Shown here one piece after another: positions 46,357-55,850 of a DNA stretch of 64,000 nucleotides. Position 1 is the first letter of the stretch, and each line of letters begins with the position of its first letter. This stretch comes from Denitrificimonas caeni (GTDB lineage Bacteria > Pseudomonadota > Gammaproteobacteria > Pseudomonadales > Pseudomonadaceae), in contig NZ_CAJHOA010000002.1 of NCBI RefSeq assembly GCF_905120345.1, positions 43,773 to 107,772 on the forward strand. The letters run 5' to 3'. Below the pieces are notes generated by a model, which saw only the letters and a program-made list of their open reading frames with translations, ran no database searches and had not been told where the DNA came from. The translations under genes and the position numbers were made by a program.

Positions 46357-47535
46357 ATGCGCATTTTACTATTTCTAATCGGTCTGAGCTGTGCCTCAGT
46401 CAGCTACGCGGTAACCGCGAGCACTGCGAATCTCGATATCGCTATTGCTTATTTAGCCTATCAACCGGCGCCGCGGCCGTTGTTGTCGAATGTCATTCCC
46501 GAGCCGACCGATGCCGGCTTGCGCGGTGCTGAATTGGCTTTAGTCGATAACAACAGCACCGGGCGTTTTCTCAAACAAAGCTACAGCCTCAGCAGCCACA
46601 GCTCGGATAACGCCGAGACCTTACTGGCGATGGCGCAGCAGCAACATGCCGCCGGTGTACGCCTGTTTGTGGTCAATGCCCCACAGGCAATCTTGCAGCA
46701 ACTGGCCAACCACTTGCCGGACAGTTTATGGTTTAACGCTGGCAGCGCCGATGATGAATTACGCCAGTCCGCTTGCCTAACTAATGTTCTGCATACCTTG
46801 CCCAGCAATGCCATGTTGACTGATGCATTGGCCCAATTTATGGCCTTGCGCCAATGGCAAAAATGGCTGTTGATTGTCGGCCAAGCCCCTGAAGATATCG
46901 CCTATGCCAATGCTCTACGCCGCTCGGCAAAACGCTTTGGCTTAAAAATCGTAGCGGAAAAAACCTGGGATTTCAGCAGTGATCAACGCCGCTCAGCCAG
47001 CGCCGAAATGCCGCTGTTCACCCAAAGCAAAGAGTATGACGTGGTCGTGGTGGCCGACAAAGCCGGTGATTTTGGTGAATACCTACCCTACAACACCTGG
47101 TTAGCACGGCCAGTCATTGGCACCCAAGGCTTAACCCCCGTCGGCTGGCATAAAACCATTGAAACCTACGGCGCGGCACAGCTGCAAAAACGTTTTGAAA
47201 AGCACGCCGGACGCTGGATGAATAGCGTCGACTTCGCGGCGTGGATTGCCGTACGCAGCATTGCGTCGGCGGTGACTAAACTAAACAACGCTGATCCTAC
47301 GGCCATACGTGAACTGGCGCTCAGCGAGCAATTACCCATCGATGGTTTTAAAGGACGCAAACTCAGTTTTCGCCCTTGGAGCGGACAATTACGTCAACCC
47401 ATCGCCTTAGTCCACCCTCGCGCATTGGTCAGTACTTCACCACAAGAAGGCTACCTGCACCCACACAATGAAATGGACAGTTTAGGTTTTGACCAAGCAG
47501 AAACCACCTGTCATTTAAGCGACAAAGCCCTGTAA
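46357..47535 (+). CDS. PQQ-dependent catabolism-associated ABC substrate-binding protein
   Basis: 392 residues. Signal peptide MRILLFLIGLSCASVSYA, then a periplasmic binding-protein type I fold (Leu/Ile/Val family) with IAYLAYQPAPRPLLSN, RGAELALVDNNSTGRFLKQS, DSLWFNAGSADDELR and WLARPVIGTQGLTPVGWHKT. It is the first of a fixed set (binding protein, beta-propeller, ATPase, permease, CXXCW protein) that accompanies PQQ-dependent alcohol oxidation. The ATG at 46357 follows GAGGA. Confidence 0.85.
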   Translation: MRILLFLIGLSCASVSYAVTASTANLDIAIAYLAYQPAPRPLLSNVIPEPTDAGLRGAELALVDNNSTGRFLKQSYSLSSHSSDNAETLLAMAQQQHAAGVRLFVVNAPQAILQQLANHLPDSLWFNAGSADDELRQSACLTNVLHTLPSNAMLTDALAQFMALRQWQKWLLIVGQAPEDIAYANALRRSAKRFGLKIVAEKTWDFSSDQRRSASAEMPLFTQSKEYDVVVVADKAGDFGEYLPYNTWLARPVIGTQGLTPVGWHKTIETYGAAQLQKRFEKHAGRWMNSVDFAAWIAVRSIASAVTKLNNADPTAIRELALSEQLPIDGFKGRKLSFRPWSGQLRQPIALVHPRALVSTSPQEGYLHPHNEMDSLGFDQAETTCHLSDKAL

Positions 47536-47592
47536 CAACAGCGCGTACTGCCTGTTGTACTGGTTAATTATTTATAACAAGAAGGACATACC

Positions 47593-48552
47593 ATGCGCCG
47601 TTTATTGCCTTTATCTGCCCTAATGCTGATCTGCCACAGCAGCTTGGCCGCGACCGCTTACGTTTCCAACGAGAAAGACAACACGATCAGCGTGATTGAT
47701 CTGGCCACACAAACCGTGACCGAGACCTTAGAGGTCGGCATGCGTCCGCGCGGCCTGTTGCTCTCACATGACAACAAGCTACTGTATATCTGCGCCAGCG
47801 ATTCGGATCGCGTGCAAGTCATGGACTTAAGCAATCACAGCATCATTAAAGAACTGGCCTCAGGCGATGACCCTGAGCAATTCGCTTTACACCCCAACAA
47901 CAAATGGCTGTATATCTCCAATGAAGACGATGCCTTGGTCACCGTGGTCGATGTCGAAAGCAACGTGGTAATGGCACAGATTGATGTCGGCGTTGAGCCA
48001 GAAGGGATGGCGGTCAGTCCGGATGGTAAATGGGCGGTGAATACCAGCGAAACCACCAATATGCTGCACTGGATCGACACAGCCAGCAATGAACTGGTGC
48101 ATAACACTCTGGTTGATCAACGTCCGCGCCATGTCGAGTTCAGCAAAGACAGCAAACGCCTGTGGGCCAGTGCTGAAATTGGCGGTACGGTCACCATTAT
48201 CGATGTCGATCAGCGGGAGATTTTGAAGACCATGACCTTTGAGATCAAAGGCATTCACCCGGACAAAATCCAACCGGTTGGCATCAAACTGACTGACGAT
48301 GGCCGCTACGCTTTCGTCGCTCTCGGCCCAGCCAACCATATTGCTGTGGTGGATGCCAAGACGTGGGAGATTTTAGATTACTTGCTGGTCGGTCGCCGCG
48401 TTTGGCACATGGCCTTTACTCCGGATCAAAAAACCCTAATTTCGACCAATGGTGTCAGCGGTGATGTGTCATTGATTGATATCGACAGCCTTAAAGTGAC
48501 CAAGTCGATTAAAGTCGGCCGTTACCCTTGGGGTGTTGTGGTGACGCCATGA
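47593..48552 (+). CDS. PQQ-dependent catabolism-associated beta-propeller protein
   Basis: 319 residues. Signal peptide RRLLPLSALMLICHSSLAAT, then seven YVTN-like blades, each with a variant of AYVSNEKDNTISVIDLATQ and VEPEGMAVSPDGKW. The family is secreted and its ligand is unknown. AAGGA lies before the ATG, and the stop overlaps the ATPase gene (ATGA), so the set is one operon. Confidence 0.87.
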   Translation: MRRLLPLSALMLICHSSLAATAYVSNEKDNTISVIDLATQTVTETLEVGMRPRGLLLSHDNKLLYICASDSDRVQVMDLSNHSIIKELASGDDPEQFALHPNNKWLYISNEDDALVTVVDVESNVVMAQIDVGVEPEGMAVSPDGKWAVNTSETTNMLHWIDTASNELVHNTLVDQRPRHVEFSKDSKRLWASAEIGGTVTIIDVDQREILKTMTFEIKGIHPDKIQPVGIKLTDDGRYAFVALGPANHIAVVDAKTWEILDYLLVGRRVWHMAFTPDQKTLISTNGVSGDVSLIDIDSLKVTKSIKVGRYPWGVVVTP

Positions 48553-49280
48553 ATGCTTTGCAAGTCAGCGATGTCAGTTTTTCCTATGGCGCTCGTGCCG
48601 TGTTGCATGGCCTGAACTTTACCTGCCCTAGAGGTCGAGTGACGGCCTTACTCGGGCCTAATGCCGCCGGTAAAACCACGCTGATTTCCTTGCTCACCTG
48701 CCTCTATCCGCTGCAACAGGGGCAGATCAAGGTCAGTGGCCACGATCTAACGCGCGCACCACGCTCAGCGTTACGTGAGCTCGGCGTGGTCTTTCAACAA
48801 AGCACGCTGGATTTGGATCTGACCGTTGAGCAAAACCTACGCTACCATGCCGCCCTGCATGGTTTCTCACCGGCGGACGCCAAGCAGCGCATTAATGCTG
48901 AGTTGGAGCGTCAGCAACTCAGCGAGCGCCGCCACGATAAAGTCCGCCTGCTCAATGGCGGTCACCGCCGCCGCGTCGAGATTGCCCGCGCGCTGCTGCA
49001 CAATCCACGCCTATTGTTGCTGGATGAGGCCAGCGTTGGTCTCGATCCGGCCAGCCGCCAAGCTTTACAAACGCACCTGCGCAGCCTCTGTCAAGAACGC
49101 GATATTGCCGTGCTCTCCACCACTCACATACTGGATGAAATCGGCCCTGAGGATCATGTGTTAATCCTCAATAAAGGGCTGTTAGTCGCCAACGGCAGTA
49201 TTGCAGCGATTCAAGACCAGTATCAGCAGCAGTCCTTGCCGCAGATATTCGAACAGCTTACGCAAAAGGCGCCGCTATGA
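48549..49280 (+). CDS. ABC transporter ATP-binding protein (PedB-like)
   Basis: 243 residues. Walker A GPNAAGKTT at residues 36-44, Q-loop VVFQQSTLDLDLTVEQNLRY, Walker B LLLLDEASVGLDP and switch His in STTHILDEI. The signature motif reads LLNGGHRRRVEIARALL, where LSGGQ is replaced by LNGGH. It couples to the ABC-2 permease that follows (4-bp overlap). It is probably an exporter of a toxic intermediate or an assembly factor in alcohol oxidation; the substrate is unknown. Confidence 0.88.
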   Translation: MNALQVSDVSFSYGARAVLHGLNFTCPRGRVTALLGPNAAGKTTLISLLTCLYPLQQGQIKVSGHDLTRAPRSALRELGVVFQQSTLDLDLTVEQNLRYHAALHGFSPADAKQRINAELERQQLSERRHDKVRLLNGGHRRRVEIARALLHNPRLLLLDEASVGLDPASRQALQTHLRSLCQERDIAVLSTTHILDEIGPEDHVLILNKGLLVANGSIAAIQDQYQQQSLPQIFEQLTQKAPL

Positions 49281-50074
49281 AAGCCTACTGGTATTGCCTC
49301 TCGGGGATTTTCTTTCGTGAATGGTTGCGCTTTTGGCAGCAACGCACGCGTTTACTCAGTGCTTTAGTCCGACCATTACTCTGGCTGATCGTCTTTGCCG
49401 CCGGTTTTCGCGCGGCACTGGGCATCGCTATTATTGCCCCCTACGACACTTACATCACCTACGAGACCTATATCGTGCCGGGTTTGGCCTGCATGATTTT
49501 GTTGTTTAATGGCATGCAAAGCTCGCTCAGCATGGTCTATGACCGTGAAATGGGCAGCATGCGCATTCTTCTGACCAGTCCCCAGCCGCGGAGTTTTCTG
49601 CTGATTTGCAAACTGCTGGCCAGCGCGTGTATTTCTATTGTGCAGGTCTATATTTTCTTAGCCATTACCTGGTTCTACGGCGTCCAACCACCACTGCTGG
49701 GCTTACTGGTGGCGTTACCGGCGCTATTAATGGTGGCCTTGATGCTCGGTGCGATTGGTTTGCTGTTATCCAATGGCATTCGTCAGCTGGAAAACTTTGC
49801 TGGGGTGATGAACTTCGTGATTTTCCCGCTCTTCTTCTTATCCTCAGCCCTGTATCCGCTGTGGAAAATGCAAGAAGCCAGCCTCTGGCTGTATTGGCTC
49901 TGCGTCCTCAACCCCTTTAGCCATGGCGTAGAACTGGTGCGCTATGCCTTGTATTTACAATTTAACCCGGTTGCCTTAATGGTTTGTGCGGCGACCACGG
50001 CCATCTGCCTCTGTGCTGCGGTGCTGACCTTTAGCCCAAAACGCACCTCCTTACGCACGGCACCCAGTAAATAA
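49277..50074 (+). CDS. pedC: ABC-2 type permease (PedC-like)
   Basis: 265 residues with six membrane helices. WLRFWQQRTRLLSALVRPLL leads into the first helix, the loop GIAIIAPYDTYITYETYIVP follows, and MILLFNGMQSSLSMVYDREM precedes RILLTSPQPRSFLLICKLLA, typical of DrrB/NodJ-type ABC-2 permeases. It matches the PedC group of phenylethanol and ethanol oxidation loci. Partner of the preceding ATPase. Confidence 0.87.
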   Translation: MKAYWYCLSGIFFREWLRFWQQRTRLLSALVRPLLWLIVFAAGFRAALGIAIIAPYDTYITYETYIVPGLACMILLFNGMQSSLSMVYDREMGSMRILLTSPQPRSFLLICKLLASACISIVQVYIFLAITWFYGVQPPLLGLLVALPALLMVALMLGAIGLLLSNGIRQLENFAGVMNFVIFPLFFLSSALYPLWKMQEASLWLYWLCVLNPFSHGVELVRYALYLQFNPVALMVCAATTAICLCAAVLTFSPKRTSLRTAPSK

Positions 50075-50091
50075 GCGCAATCACAGAAAAA

Positions 50092-50106
50092 CAGTACTTT
50101 AGTAGA
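50092..50106 (+). promoter_or_regulatory. CTAAAG-type motif (inverted) before the CXXCW gene
   Basis: Plus strand CAGTACTTTAGTAGA, whose complement CTACTAAAGTACTG fits the motif seen before pqqA2, pqqF and the porin gene. It lies 79 bp upstream of the start at 50185. The orientation is opposite to that at pqq genes but equal to that before the FIST gene. Confidence 0.5.
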
Positions 50107-50184
50107 AAGCCAAGCCACACAATGTAGCATTCCCAAAGACGGCTGTTTTGCATCTAATGAATTCAACAACAGTGAGAAATAATA

Positions 50185-50733
50185 ATGTTAAAAACACTCC
50201 TTACTGCCTTTGCCTTAACCTTACTGCCTGTAGCGGCAGCGCCCAGTTATGCCGCAGACATCCCTTTATTTACTGAAGACGGTTATCGCAACACCCTTTA
50301 CCGCAGCCCGACACCAACCTTTCATGAGCAGGCGCAAACCCTTGAGCCCAGCGATTTAGTCGCCCTGCAGCAGCAACACCCCGAGCTGTTGTTGATTGAT
50401 GTCTACCGTAATCCTTGGCTACGGGGTGTGTACACCCTGCAAGAGCAGCACAGTAATCTGCCCAATAGTCTTTGGCTGGCCAACTGCGGTGATGGTGTCC
50501 TCGACGCGCAATGGGCAGCTTACTGCCAACAGCAGTTTGCCCAGGCCACTGAGGGTAATAAAGCTCATCCGATCGTATTTTATTGCCGCTCCGACTGCTG
50601 GTTGGGCTGGAATGCGATTAAACGTGCCGACGCTTTAGGTTACAGTAACCTGTACTGGCTACGTGATGGCATTGACGGCTGGCAACAAGCTGATTTGCCG
50701 CTGGTGCCCGCACAACCTGTTCCTTTTCAGTAA
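50185..50733 (+). CDS. PQQ-dependent catabolism-associated CXXCW-motif protein
   Basis: 182 residues. Signal peptide MLKTLLTAFALTLLPVAAAP to SYAAD. The fold is rhodanese-like: LLLIDVYRNPWLRGVYTLQE and HPIVFYCRSDCWLGWNAIKR, where C-x3-C-W lies at the active-site loop. TIGR-type family members are always in PQQ-dependent alcohol pathways; a redox or sulfur-transfer role in the periplasm is inferred. Ribosome site weak (GTGAGA). Confidence 0.85.
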   Translation: MLKTLLTAFALTLLPVAAAPSYAADIPLFTEDGYRNTLYRSPTPTFHEQAQTLEPSDLVALQQQHPELLLIDVYRNPWLRGVYTLQEQHSNLPNSLWLANCGDGVLDAQWAAYCQQQFAQATEGNKAHPIVFYCRSDCWLGWNAIKRADALGYSNLYWLRDGIDGWQQADLPLVPAQPVPFQ

Positions 50734-50769
50734 TCGCATGCCTTGCCTATAAAAAAGAGATCAAAAACC

Positions 50770-51432
50770 ATGTACAACATTTTAGTTGCTGACGATCACC
50801 CGCTGTTTCGCGAAGCAATTTGCAATGTCATTCGTTCCGGTTTCCCAGGCTGTACGATTCTCGAAACCGCTGATCTGGACAGCACTCTGCTGCTGGCCGC
50901 TGAGCATGACAATCTCGATTTAATTCTGCTAGATCTAAATATGCCAGGTATGAGTGGGCTCAATGGCCTGATGAGTTTACGCAACGAAGCACCGACCATT
51001 CCGGTGGTGATTGTCTCGGCTGAACAAGATAAGCATATTGTTTTGCAAGCCATTACCTACGGCGCGGTGGGCTTTATCACTAAATCAACGCCACGCGAAA
51101 AAATGACCGCAGCGATTGAGCAAGTTCTCGCCGGCCATGTCTATTTACCGGCCGATATTATTCGCTCCGATCAACCCAACACCCGCCGCACGCCGCGTGA
51201 AGCGACGATTTCACCAGAATTGCTGCAAGCCCTGACCCGCAAACAACTGCAGGTCCTCGAGCGCATGGCCAAGGGTGAATCGAATAAGCAAATCGCCTAC
51301 AACTTGGATATTGCCGAAACCACAGTTAAAGCCCACGTCTCGGCGATCTTAAGAAAACTCAACGTACACAACCGCGTGCAAGCCATCCTTTCCGTCGGTG
51401 ATATTGATTTCTCCACCTACCTACGTCGCTAA
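50770..51432 (+). CDS. erbR: LuxR-type response regulator (ErbR/AgmR/PedR1)
   Basis: 220 residues. The receiver starts [20 protein letters not shown], phospho-Asp in [20 protein letters not shown], with [15 protein letters not shown]. The DNA-binding domain reads [20 protein letters not shown], then [18 protein letters not shown]. It matches AgmR/ErbR, which activates PQQ synthesis and alcohol oxidation genes in Pseudomonas. No kinase is fused or adjacent on this strand; hybrid kinases ErcS and ErcS' nearby are probable partners. Confidence 0.88.
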   Translation: MYNILVADDHPLFREAICNVIRSGFPGCTILETADLDSTLLLAAEHDNLDLILLDLNMPGMSGLNGLMSLRNEAPTIPVVIVSAEQDKHIVLQAITYGAVGFITKSTPREKMTAAIEQVLAGHVYLPADIIRSDQPNTRRTPREATISPELLQALTRKQLQVLERMAKGESNKQIAYNLDIAETTVKAHVSAILRKLNVHNRVQAILSVGDIDFSTYLRR

Positions 51433-51528
51433 AAGCCTTCGCTGGCGTTAATCATGATTGCCTGGGCGCACACAGCGTCCTTGACAGGCTAAGCTGGAGA
51501 ACACTTGCTTCATCGGGAGGCACTCTAG

Positions 51529-51858
51529 TCATGTCTCGTCCCCCAACAATCCCTGCCAAGGATCAATTGAGTAGTCTTTTTCTTCATCAAACAGCTGTTG
51601 TTTGTCAGAAGCAGCTGAAACGTTAGCATCGTCCGTATTAAGAATAGCCAAGACGGCATTAAGCTTTTCTTTGGGAATTAATAAAACTTCGCTGTTAAGC
51701 CCCTTGGCAATCAGCTCAAGGGTATCCAGTCGAGGATTGCCCTTGGCTTCTAAGCGCTGATACTGCTGTCGAGAAATACCAATACGTAACAGCATGTCAC
51801 TCTGCCTAAAACCCAGTGCTTCACGACGTTCTTTAACTTGTTGGAGAATAGAGTCCAT
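51529..51858 (-). CDS. XRE-family helix-turn-helix protein (HipB-like)
   Basis: 109 residues. An XRE domain spans about residues 3-60: ILQQVKERREALGFRQSDML, LRIGISRQQYQRLEAKGNPR, LDTLELIAKGLNSEVLLIP. A short acidic tail follows. This looks like HipB-type antitoxins or autoregulators, but no HipA or other toxin gene is next to it. The ATG at 51858 starts the domain; another at 51870 is possible. A palindrome overlaps its promoter. Confidence 0.8.
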   Translation of the reverse strand: MDSILQQVKERREALGFRQSDMLLRIGISRQQYQRLEAKGNPRLDTLELIAKGLNSEVLLIPKEKLNAVLAILNTDDANVSAASDKQQLFDEEKDYSIDPWQGLLGDET

Positions 51859-51870
51859 AGGTAAACACAT

Positions 51871-51900
51871 ATATTGCTTTTATCGATATAAGCAACATAT
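51871..51900. promoter_or_regulatory. Palindromic operator candidate before the XRE gene
   Basis: ATATTGCTT...AAGCAACATAT: arms TTGCTT/AAGCAA separated by ten bases centred on ATCGAT. Directly upstream of the HTH gene, so autoregulation is likely. A TTGCAAT/AATTGATATGTTGC-like half-site pattern continues to 51935. Confidence 0.5.
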
Positions 51901-51965
51901 TAGTTTCTATAAACACACAAAGCAATTGATATGTTGCCACGACCCTGCGCATCAGAGTCAAGGCT

Positions 51966-54545
51966 TTAACGCTGTTGATCCAGCAGATGATTCATGGCGG
52001 TTTTTAAGCGCATGGGTTTGACCGGTTTATGCATGAGAGTATGGCCGAGAGCGCGCATTTGCTGTTTCAGCTCATTGCTGTAATTGGCGGTAATCATTAG
52101 CGTGGGAATCGGCTGCTTGCGCTGCTGATTTATCTTGACCACCACATCAACGCCATTGACCTCATTATCCAAGTGATAATCAACAACCAATAAATCTGCC
52201 GCCGCTTGAAAGCTACCGACCTGCTCGATTAGATCGTCTTCCGAGAGACCGGTACTGACCAAACAGCCCCAGCCTTCCAATAAGGTGCGCATCGCCATAC
52301 AAATGGCCATATCGTTATCCAGCACCCAGACCCGCGCACCCTGCAGACGATCTAAAGCATAAGACGGCACGTCCACTTCTGGCTGCTGTTGCAGCTCATA
52401 CGCATGCGCTAAGGGCACGTCCACGGCAAAGACTGAGCCTTTACCCGGCTGCGACGCCACGCGCACGCGATGGCCTAAAATACGGGTAATTTTATCGACA
52501 ATCGCCAAGCCTAAACCAAGACCACGGTCTTGCTTTAAGTGCTGGCCATCACCGCGTTTAAACTCCTGAAAAATCTCTTCTTTTTTATCATCTGGAACGC
52601 CAATTCCGGTATCCCAGACTTCAATCGAGACATAGCCAGCATGGCGGCGGCAGCCTAACAACACCCGTCCACTCTCGGTGTAACGAATGGCATTACTGAG
52701 GAAATTACGTAAAATTCGCGCCAGCAAATGAATATCGCTTTTGATCAACACCGAGCTGGGCACAAAATCTAAAGTTAGACCGACACTTTTCGCCAGCTGT
52801 TGATGCTCCACCGCCAGGTTATCCAACAGTTGTTTGATTGCAAACGCTGAAACATCAGCCTTAATCACGCCCGCATCCAGCTTGGAAATATCGACCAAGG
52901 TGCCCAGTAGATTTTCGACATCATCCAACGAATTACTGATATTTCTTACCAAGGTTAAACAATTGGCTGCTTCCGGATGCTCGGCCAAGGAACCGGTAAA
53001 TAAGCGCGCGGCATTCAGTGGCTGCAACAGGTCATGACTGACTGCGGCTAAGAATTTAGTTTTCGATAAATTGGCTTCTTCTGCTTCACGCTTGGCATCG
53101 AGCAGATGCACTTCCGCTTGCTTGCGCACATCAATCTCTGAAACTAGCTGGGTGTTTAACTGGGTCAGCTCAGCGGTACGCTCACGCACTCGCCCTTCAA
53201 GGTTTTGATAGGCTTGATGCAAGGCTTCGGCGGTTTGCCGACGCTCGGTAATATCACGCACCAAAACAAAAATACCGGTAATGTCGCCATTGCTTTGCCG
53301 ATTGGGCACATAAGAGCGCTGCATAAAACGCGGCTTACCCAAGACACTGCTTTCCGCCACATCAAAAGTCAGACTTTCGCCATTTAAGGCACGAATAATA
53401 TACGGCTGCAAACGCAGAAAGTGCTCATCACTGTGCGCCTCGCGCAAGCTGTGCCCTAAAATACTGTTACGCGGCCAGCGGTACCATTCCTCATAAACTT
53501 TATTGGTGAACTCGTAGACAAAGTCTTGATTGACATAGGCGATCATGGCCGGCACATGGTCAGTAATCAGACGTATCCACTGCTCACTTTTACGCAGCGC
53601 TTCAGCATGTTGATAGCGCTCGGTCATATCGGTAAAAGTATTAACAAAACCACCGCCAGGCAACGGATGCGTGCGAATTTCAACCACGCGGCCATCCGCT
53701 AAACGCTGCTCTTTTTGCAACAAAGGCTGGCCACGTTTATCGAGACTTTGCGGTGTTAATACTGCGGTATCGCTGACAGCCATGACTTCAACAAAGAAAC
53801 AATTGGCCTCGATCGGCTGCAGATCACAGAGCTCCAGAAAACGATGGTTCCACAGCTCTAAAACACCCTCAGCGCTGACCATTGCCACGCCTTGCGATAA
53901 GTTATCTACGGTTTTCTGTAATAGTCGGGTTTTTTGCGCCAGCGCCTGTTCACGGCGTTGCGCCTCACTGTGTTTCAGCTCGGTGATATCGGTGTATAAA
54001 ATCACCAAACCGCCCTCTTGCGTGGGACGCTCAGTCACTTGTAACCAACGCCCAGTGCGCAGGCGATATAAAATTCGTTGTCGACCGCTGCGTTGCTTTT
54101 CCACAATCAGGCCGGTGTCTTCAATAAAGGTTTTCACCTCATGCAAGCAAGTGCCCACATCAATACGGTAGGCACTTTTATCCCAGAAATGTTTGAAATG
54201 GCGATTGAATAAAACGATGCGCTGTTCTTTATCAAATAAGACAAAGCCTTCGCTGATACTTTCAATCGCATCAATTAAATGCTGATGCGCCACTTCGGCG
54301 GTCTGCCGCGCACCACTGAGCAGGATGTTGCTTTTTTGCAGATCGGCCATGGTTTGATTGAGCGCGTCGGTGCGCTCGCGTACTTGTTCAGCCAACACCA
54401 CGGAGTGGCGAAAGGCCGCATAGGCATCCGAGCTTTGCGACGTACCGGACTCCACCCGCTCGACCAAAGCGGCATTGATGCGGCGCAGTTTGCTATTTTC
54501 CTGCTGGAGTGCCAGCAGTTGCGTGGCCAGATCAGCGCTGGCCAT
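51966..54545 (-). CDS. ercS': Multi-PAS hybrid sensor histidine kinase (ErcS'-like)
   Basis: About 859 residues, no membrane helix. N-terminal coiled coil to residue 100, then three PAS-type domains (SISEGFVLFDKEQRIVLFNR; NLSQGVAMVSAEGVLELWNH; ITDHVPAMIAYVNQDFVYEF), HisKA with KTKFLAAVSHDLLQPLNAAR, HATPase with ILRNFLSNAIRYTESGRVLL and GLGLGLAIVDKITRILGHRV, and a C-terminal receiver (VWVLDNDMAIC; LLVVDYHLDNEVNGVDVVV). It overlaps the FIST gene by 14 bp, as PA1975-PA1976 in P. aeruginosa, where ErcS' acts in the ethanol-oxidation regulon. The ATG at 54545 is preferred to a TTG at 54560. Confidence 0.83.
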   Translation of the reverse strand: MASADLATQLLALQQENSKLRRINAALVERVESGTSQSSDAYAAFRHSVVLAEQVRERTDALNQTMADLQKSNILLSGARQTAEVAHQHLIDAIESISEGFVLFDKEQRIVLFNRHFKHFWDKSAYRIDVGTCLHEVKTFIEDTGLIVEKQRSGRQRILYRLRTGRWLQVTERPTQEGGLVILYTDITELKHSEAQRREQALAQKTRLLQKTVDNLSQGVAMVSAEGVLELWNHRFLELCDLQPIEANCFFVEVMAVSDTAVLTPQSLDKRGQPLLQKEQRLADGRVVEIRTHPLPGGGFVNTFTDMTERYQHAEALRKSEQWIRLITDHVPAMIAYVNQDFVYEFTNKVYEEWYRWPRNSILGHSLREAHSDEHFLRLQPYIIRALNGESLTFDVAESSVLGKPRFMQRSYVPNRQSNGDITGIFVLVRDITERRQTAEALHQAYQNLEGRVRERTAELTQLNTQLVSEIDVRKQAEVHLLDAKREAEEANLSKTKFLAAVSHDLLQPLNAARLFTGSLAEHPEAANCLTLVRNISNSLDDVENLLGTLVDISKLDAGVIKADVSAFAIKQLLDNLAVEHQQLAKSVGLTLDFVPSSVLIKSDIHLLARILRNFLSNAIRYTESGRVLLGCRRHAGYVSIEVWDTGIGVPDDKKEEIFQEFKRGDGQHLKQDRGLGLGLAIVDKITRILGHRVRVASQPGKGSVFAVDVPLAHAYELQQQPEVDVPSYALDRLQGARVWVLDNDMAICMAMRTLLEGWGCLVSTGLSEDDLIEQVGSFQAAADLLVVDYHLDNEVNGVDVVVKINQQRKQPIPTLMITANYSNELKQQMRALGHTLMHKPVKPMRLKTAMNHLLDQQR

Positions 54546-55704
54546 ATTTAGGTCGTCCAATCGCTACGCCAGTAAAGGTCTGGTTGATGTGCATGCCATT
54601 AAACTGCTCGCCATAGGTGTTAAAACCAATCACATGCTGTTTTTGCAACACCTCTTCGATGGCGTGCTGCCCCCCTTTACTATCAATTTCTAAACGACGT
54701 AAAAAGCAATCACAGCCAATCGTAATTAATGGCTCACCGAGGCGCTGATTGAGCCCTTGGAACAGCTGATTGACATTGTCCAGCAAGGACGTGGTGTTCA
54801 TCGCAGTAAGGACAATGCCATTTTCTACCGCACAATAAAACGTCAGACTCTGGTCTGGATTGGTCTGCTGAATCGCCCGCGGATAGTAACGCTCACTGAT
54901 TTTCACCGCCAATGGATGGCTGGAAAAAATATGCATATCCAGCTCATCTAAATCACGGCCGATTAAGCGCGCATACTCTTTGGCGGCCGGTTCGGCATTA
55001 AACTCCAACACCCGTCGTGAGTCGCTGTCGACCTTGGTCACCACCAGTTTTTCTGTGGAGGGTTGCAAATGGTGGGTGGTAAAAACCTCAAAGTCTAGGT
55101 GGGTGTTAATCAACACCACCACCGCCGCGCCATTATGAAATTGGCCGTTGTAATAGACATGAGTGTGGGTTAAATGATTGTCATCACCGGCTGAGCCGCC
55201 GAAGTGCGGAATGCTCCCTAACGCAGCACTGAGGGCAGCCAAGACCACTTCTTCACGGCTGGATAAACCATCCAGCAGCGTTAAGGCAAAACTGTGATCT
55301 TTAATCGGCGCGACCGCATTGCTACGGCAATCACTGATTAGATTATCTACCAGTGCTTGCGCGTCATATAAACTGAAGCGCTCCATTTCATCAATTAAGA
55401 CACTGGCAATGGAAAAATTTCGATGATCAAAGCCGATCGCGCTGATACAACCACGCCCATAACCTTCAGGGGTAATTTCCCCAGCAGTGGTGCAACCGAC
55501 CAGCGGCATATCGCCAAAATGACGGGTTAACGCTTTGGATAAAGCGGGTAAATCATATTCAGCAGAACAAAAAAACAAGACAAAGCCTAAATCTGGGTTA
55601 AGCAACTGCTGTGCTAAATCCTCAGCCACCTCTTCTGCCTGTTGGGCAAAGGAGACGGCTGTGGTGATACCTTCATTATCAAATGAGAACTGTGCTAGAC
55701 CCAT
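54532..55704 (-). CDS. FIST N/C-domain sensory protein
   Basis: 390 residues. FIST_N includes LVGCTTAGEITPEGYGRGCI, preceded by LGFVLFFCSAEYDLPALSKA. FIST_C includes FNAEPAAKEYARLIGRD and LTFYCAVENGIVLTAM. FIST proteins bind small ligands (suggested amino acids) and feed signal kinases. It is the first gene of a unit with ercS', so it is probably the input of that soluble kinase. AGGTGAG lies before the ATG. Confidence 0.87.
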   Translation of the reverse strand: MGLAQFSFDNEGITTAVSFAQQAEEVAEDLAQQLLNPDLGFVLFFCSAEYDLPALSKALTRHFGDMPLVGCTTAGEITPEGYGRGCISAIGFDHRNFSIASVLIDEMERFSLYDAQALVDNLISDCRSNAVAPIKDHSFALTLLDGLSSREEVVLAALSAALGSIPHFGGSAGDDNHLTHTHVYYNGQFHNGAAVVVLINTHLDFEVFTTHHLQPSTEKLVVTKVDSDSRRVLEFNAEPAAKEYARLIGRDLDELDMHIFSSHPLAVKISERYYPRAIQQTNPDQSLTFYCAVENGIVLTAMNTTSLLDNVNQLFQGLNQRLGEPLITIGCDCFLRRLEIDSKGGQHAIEEVLQKQHVIGFNTYGEQFNGMHINQTFTGVAIGRPKYGQR

Positions 55705-55780
55705 AACTCACCTACCTAGTATGTCCCTATTTTAAAAGCATCCCGTAATAAACCCATGCCCCTTCAGTCGCGAGCAGCAC

Positions 55781-55794
55781 CTACTAAAGTCCTG
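55781..55794 (+). promoter_or_regulatory. CTAAAG-type motif upstream of the FIST gene
   Basis: CTACTAAAGTCCTG, 77 bp upstream of the start of the FIST gene (which lies on the other strand). Part of the motif set described under findings. Confidence 0.45.
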
Positions 55795-55800
55795 AACAGA

Positions 55801-55830
55801 AAAAAACCAGAAGGTGTGAACACTTCTGGC
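55801..55830 (-). terminator. Terminator after the porin gene
   Basis: On the minus strand CCAGAAGTG pairs with CACCTTCTGG (one bulge) and is followed by TTTTTT (55801-55806). It lies about 20 bp past the porin stop. Confidence 0.75.
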
Positions 55831-55850
55831 TTCGCTTTAGCTAAGGTGTC

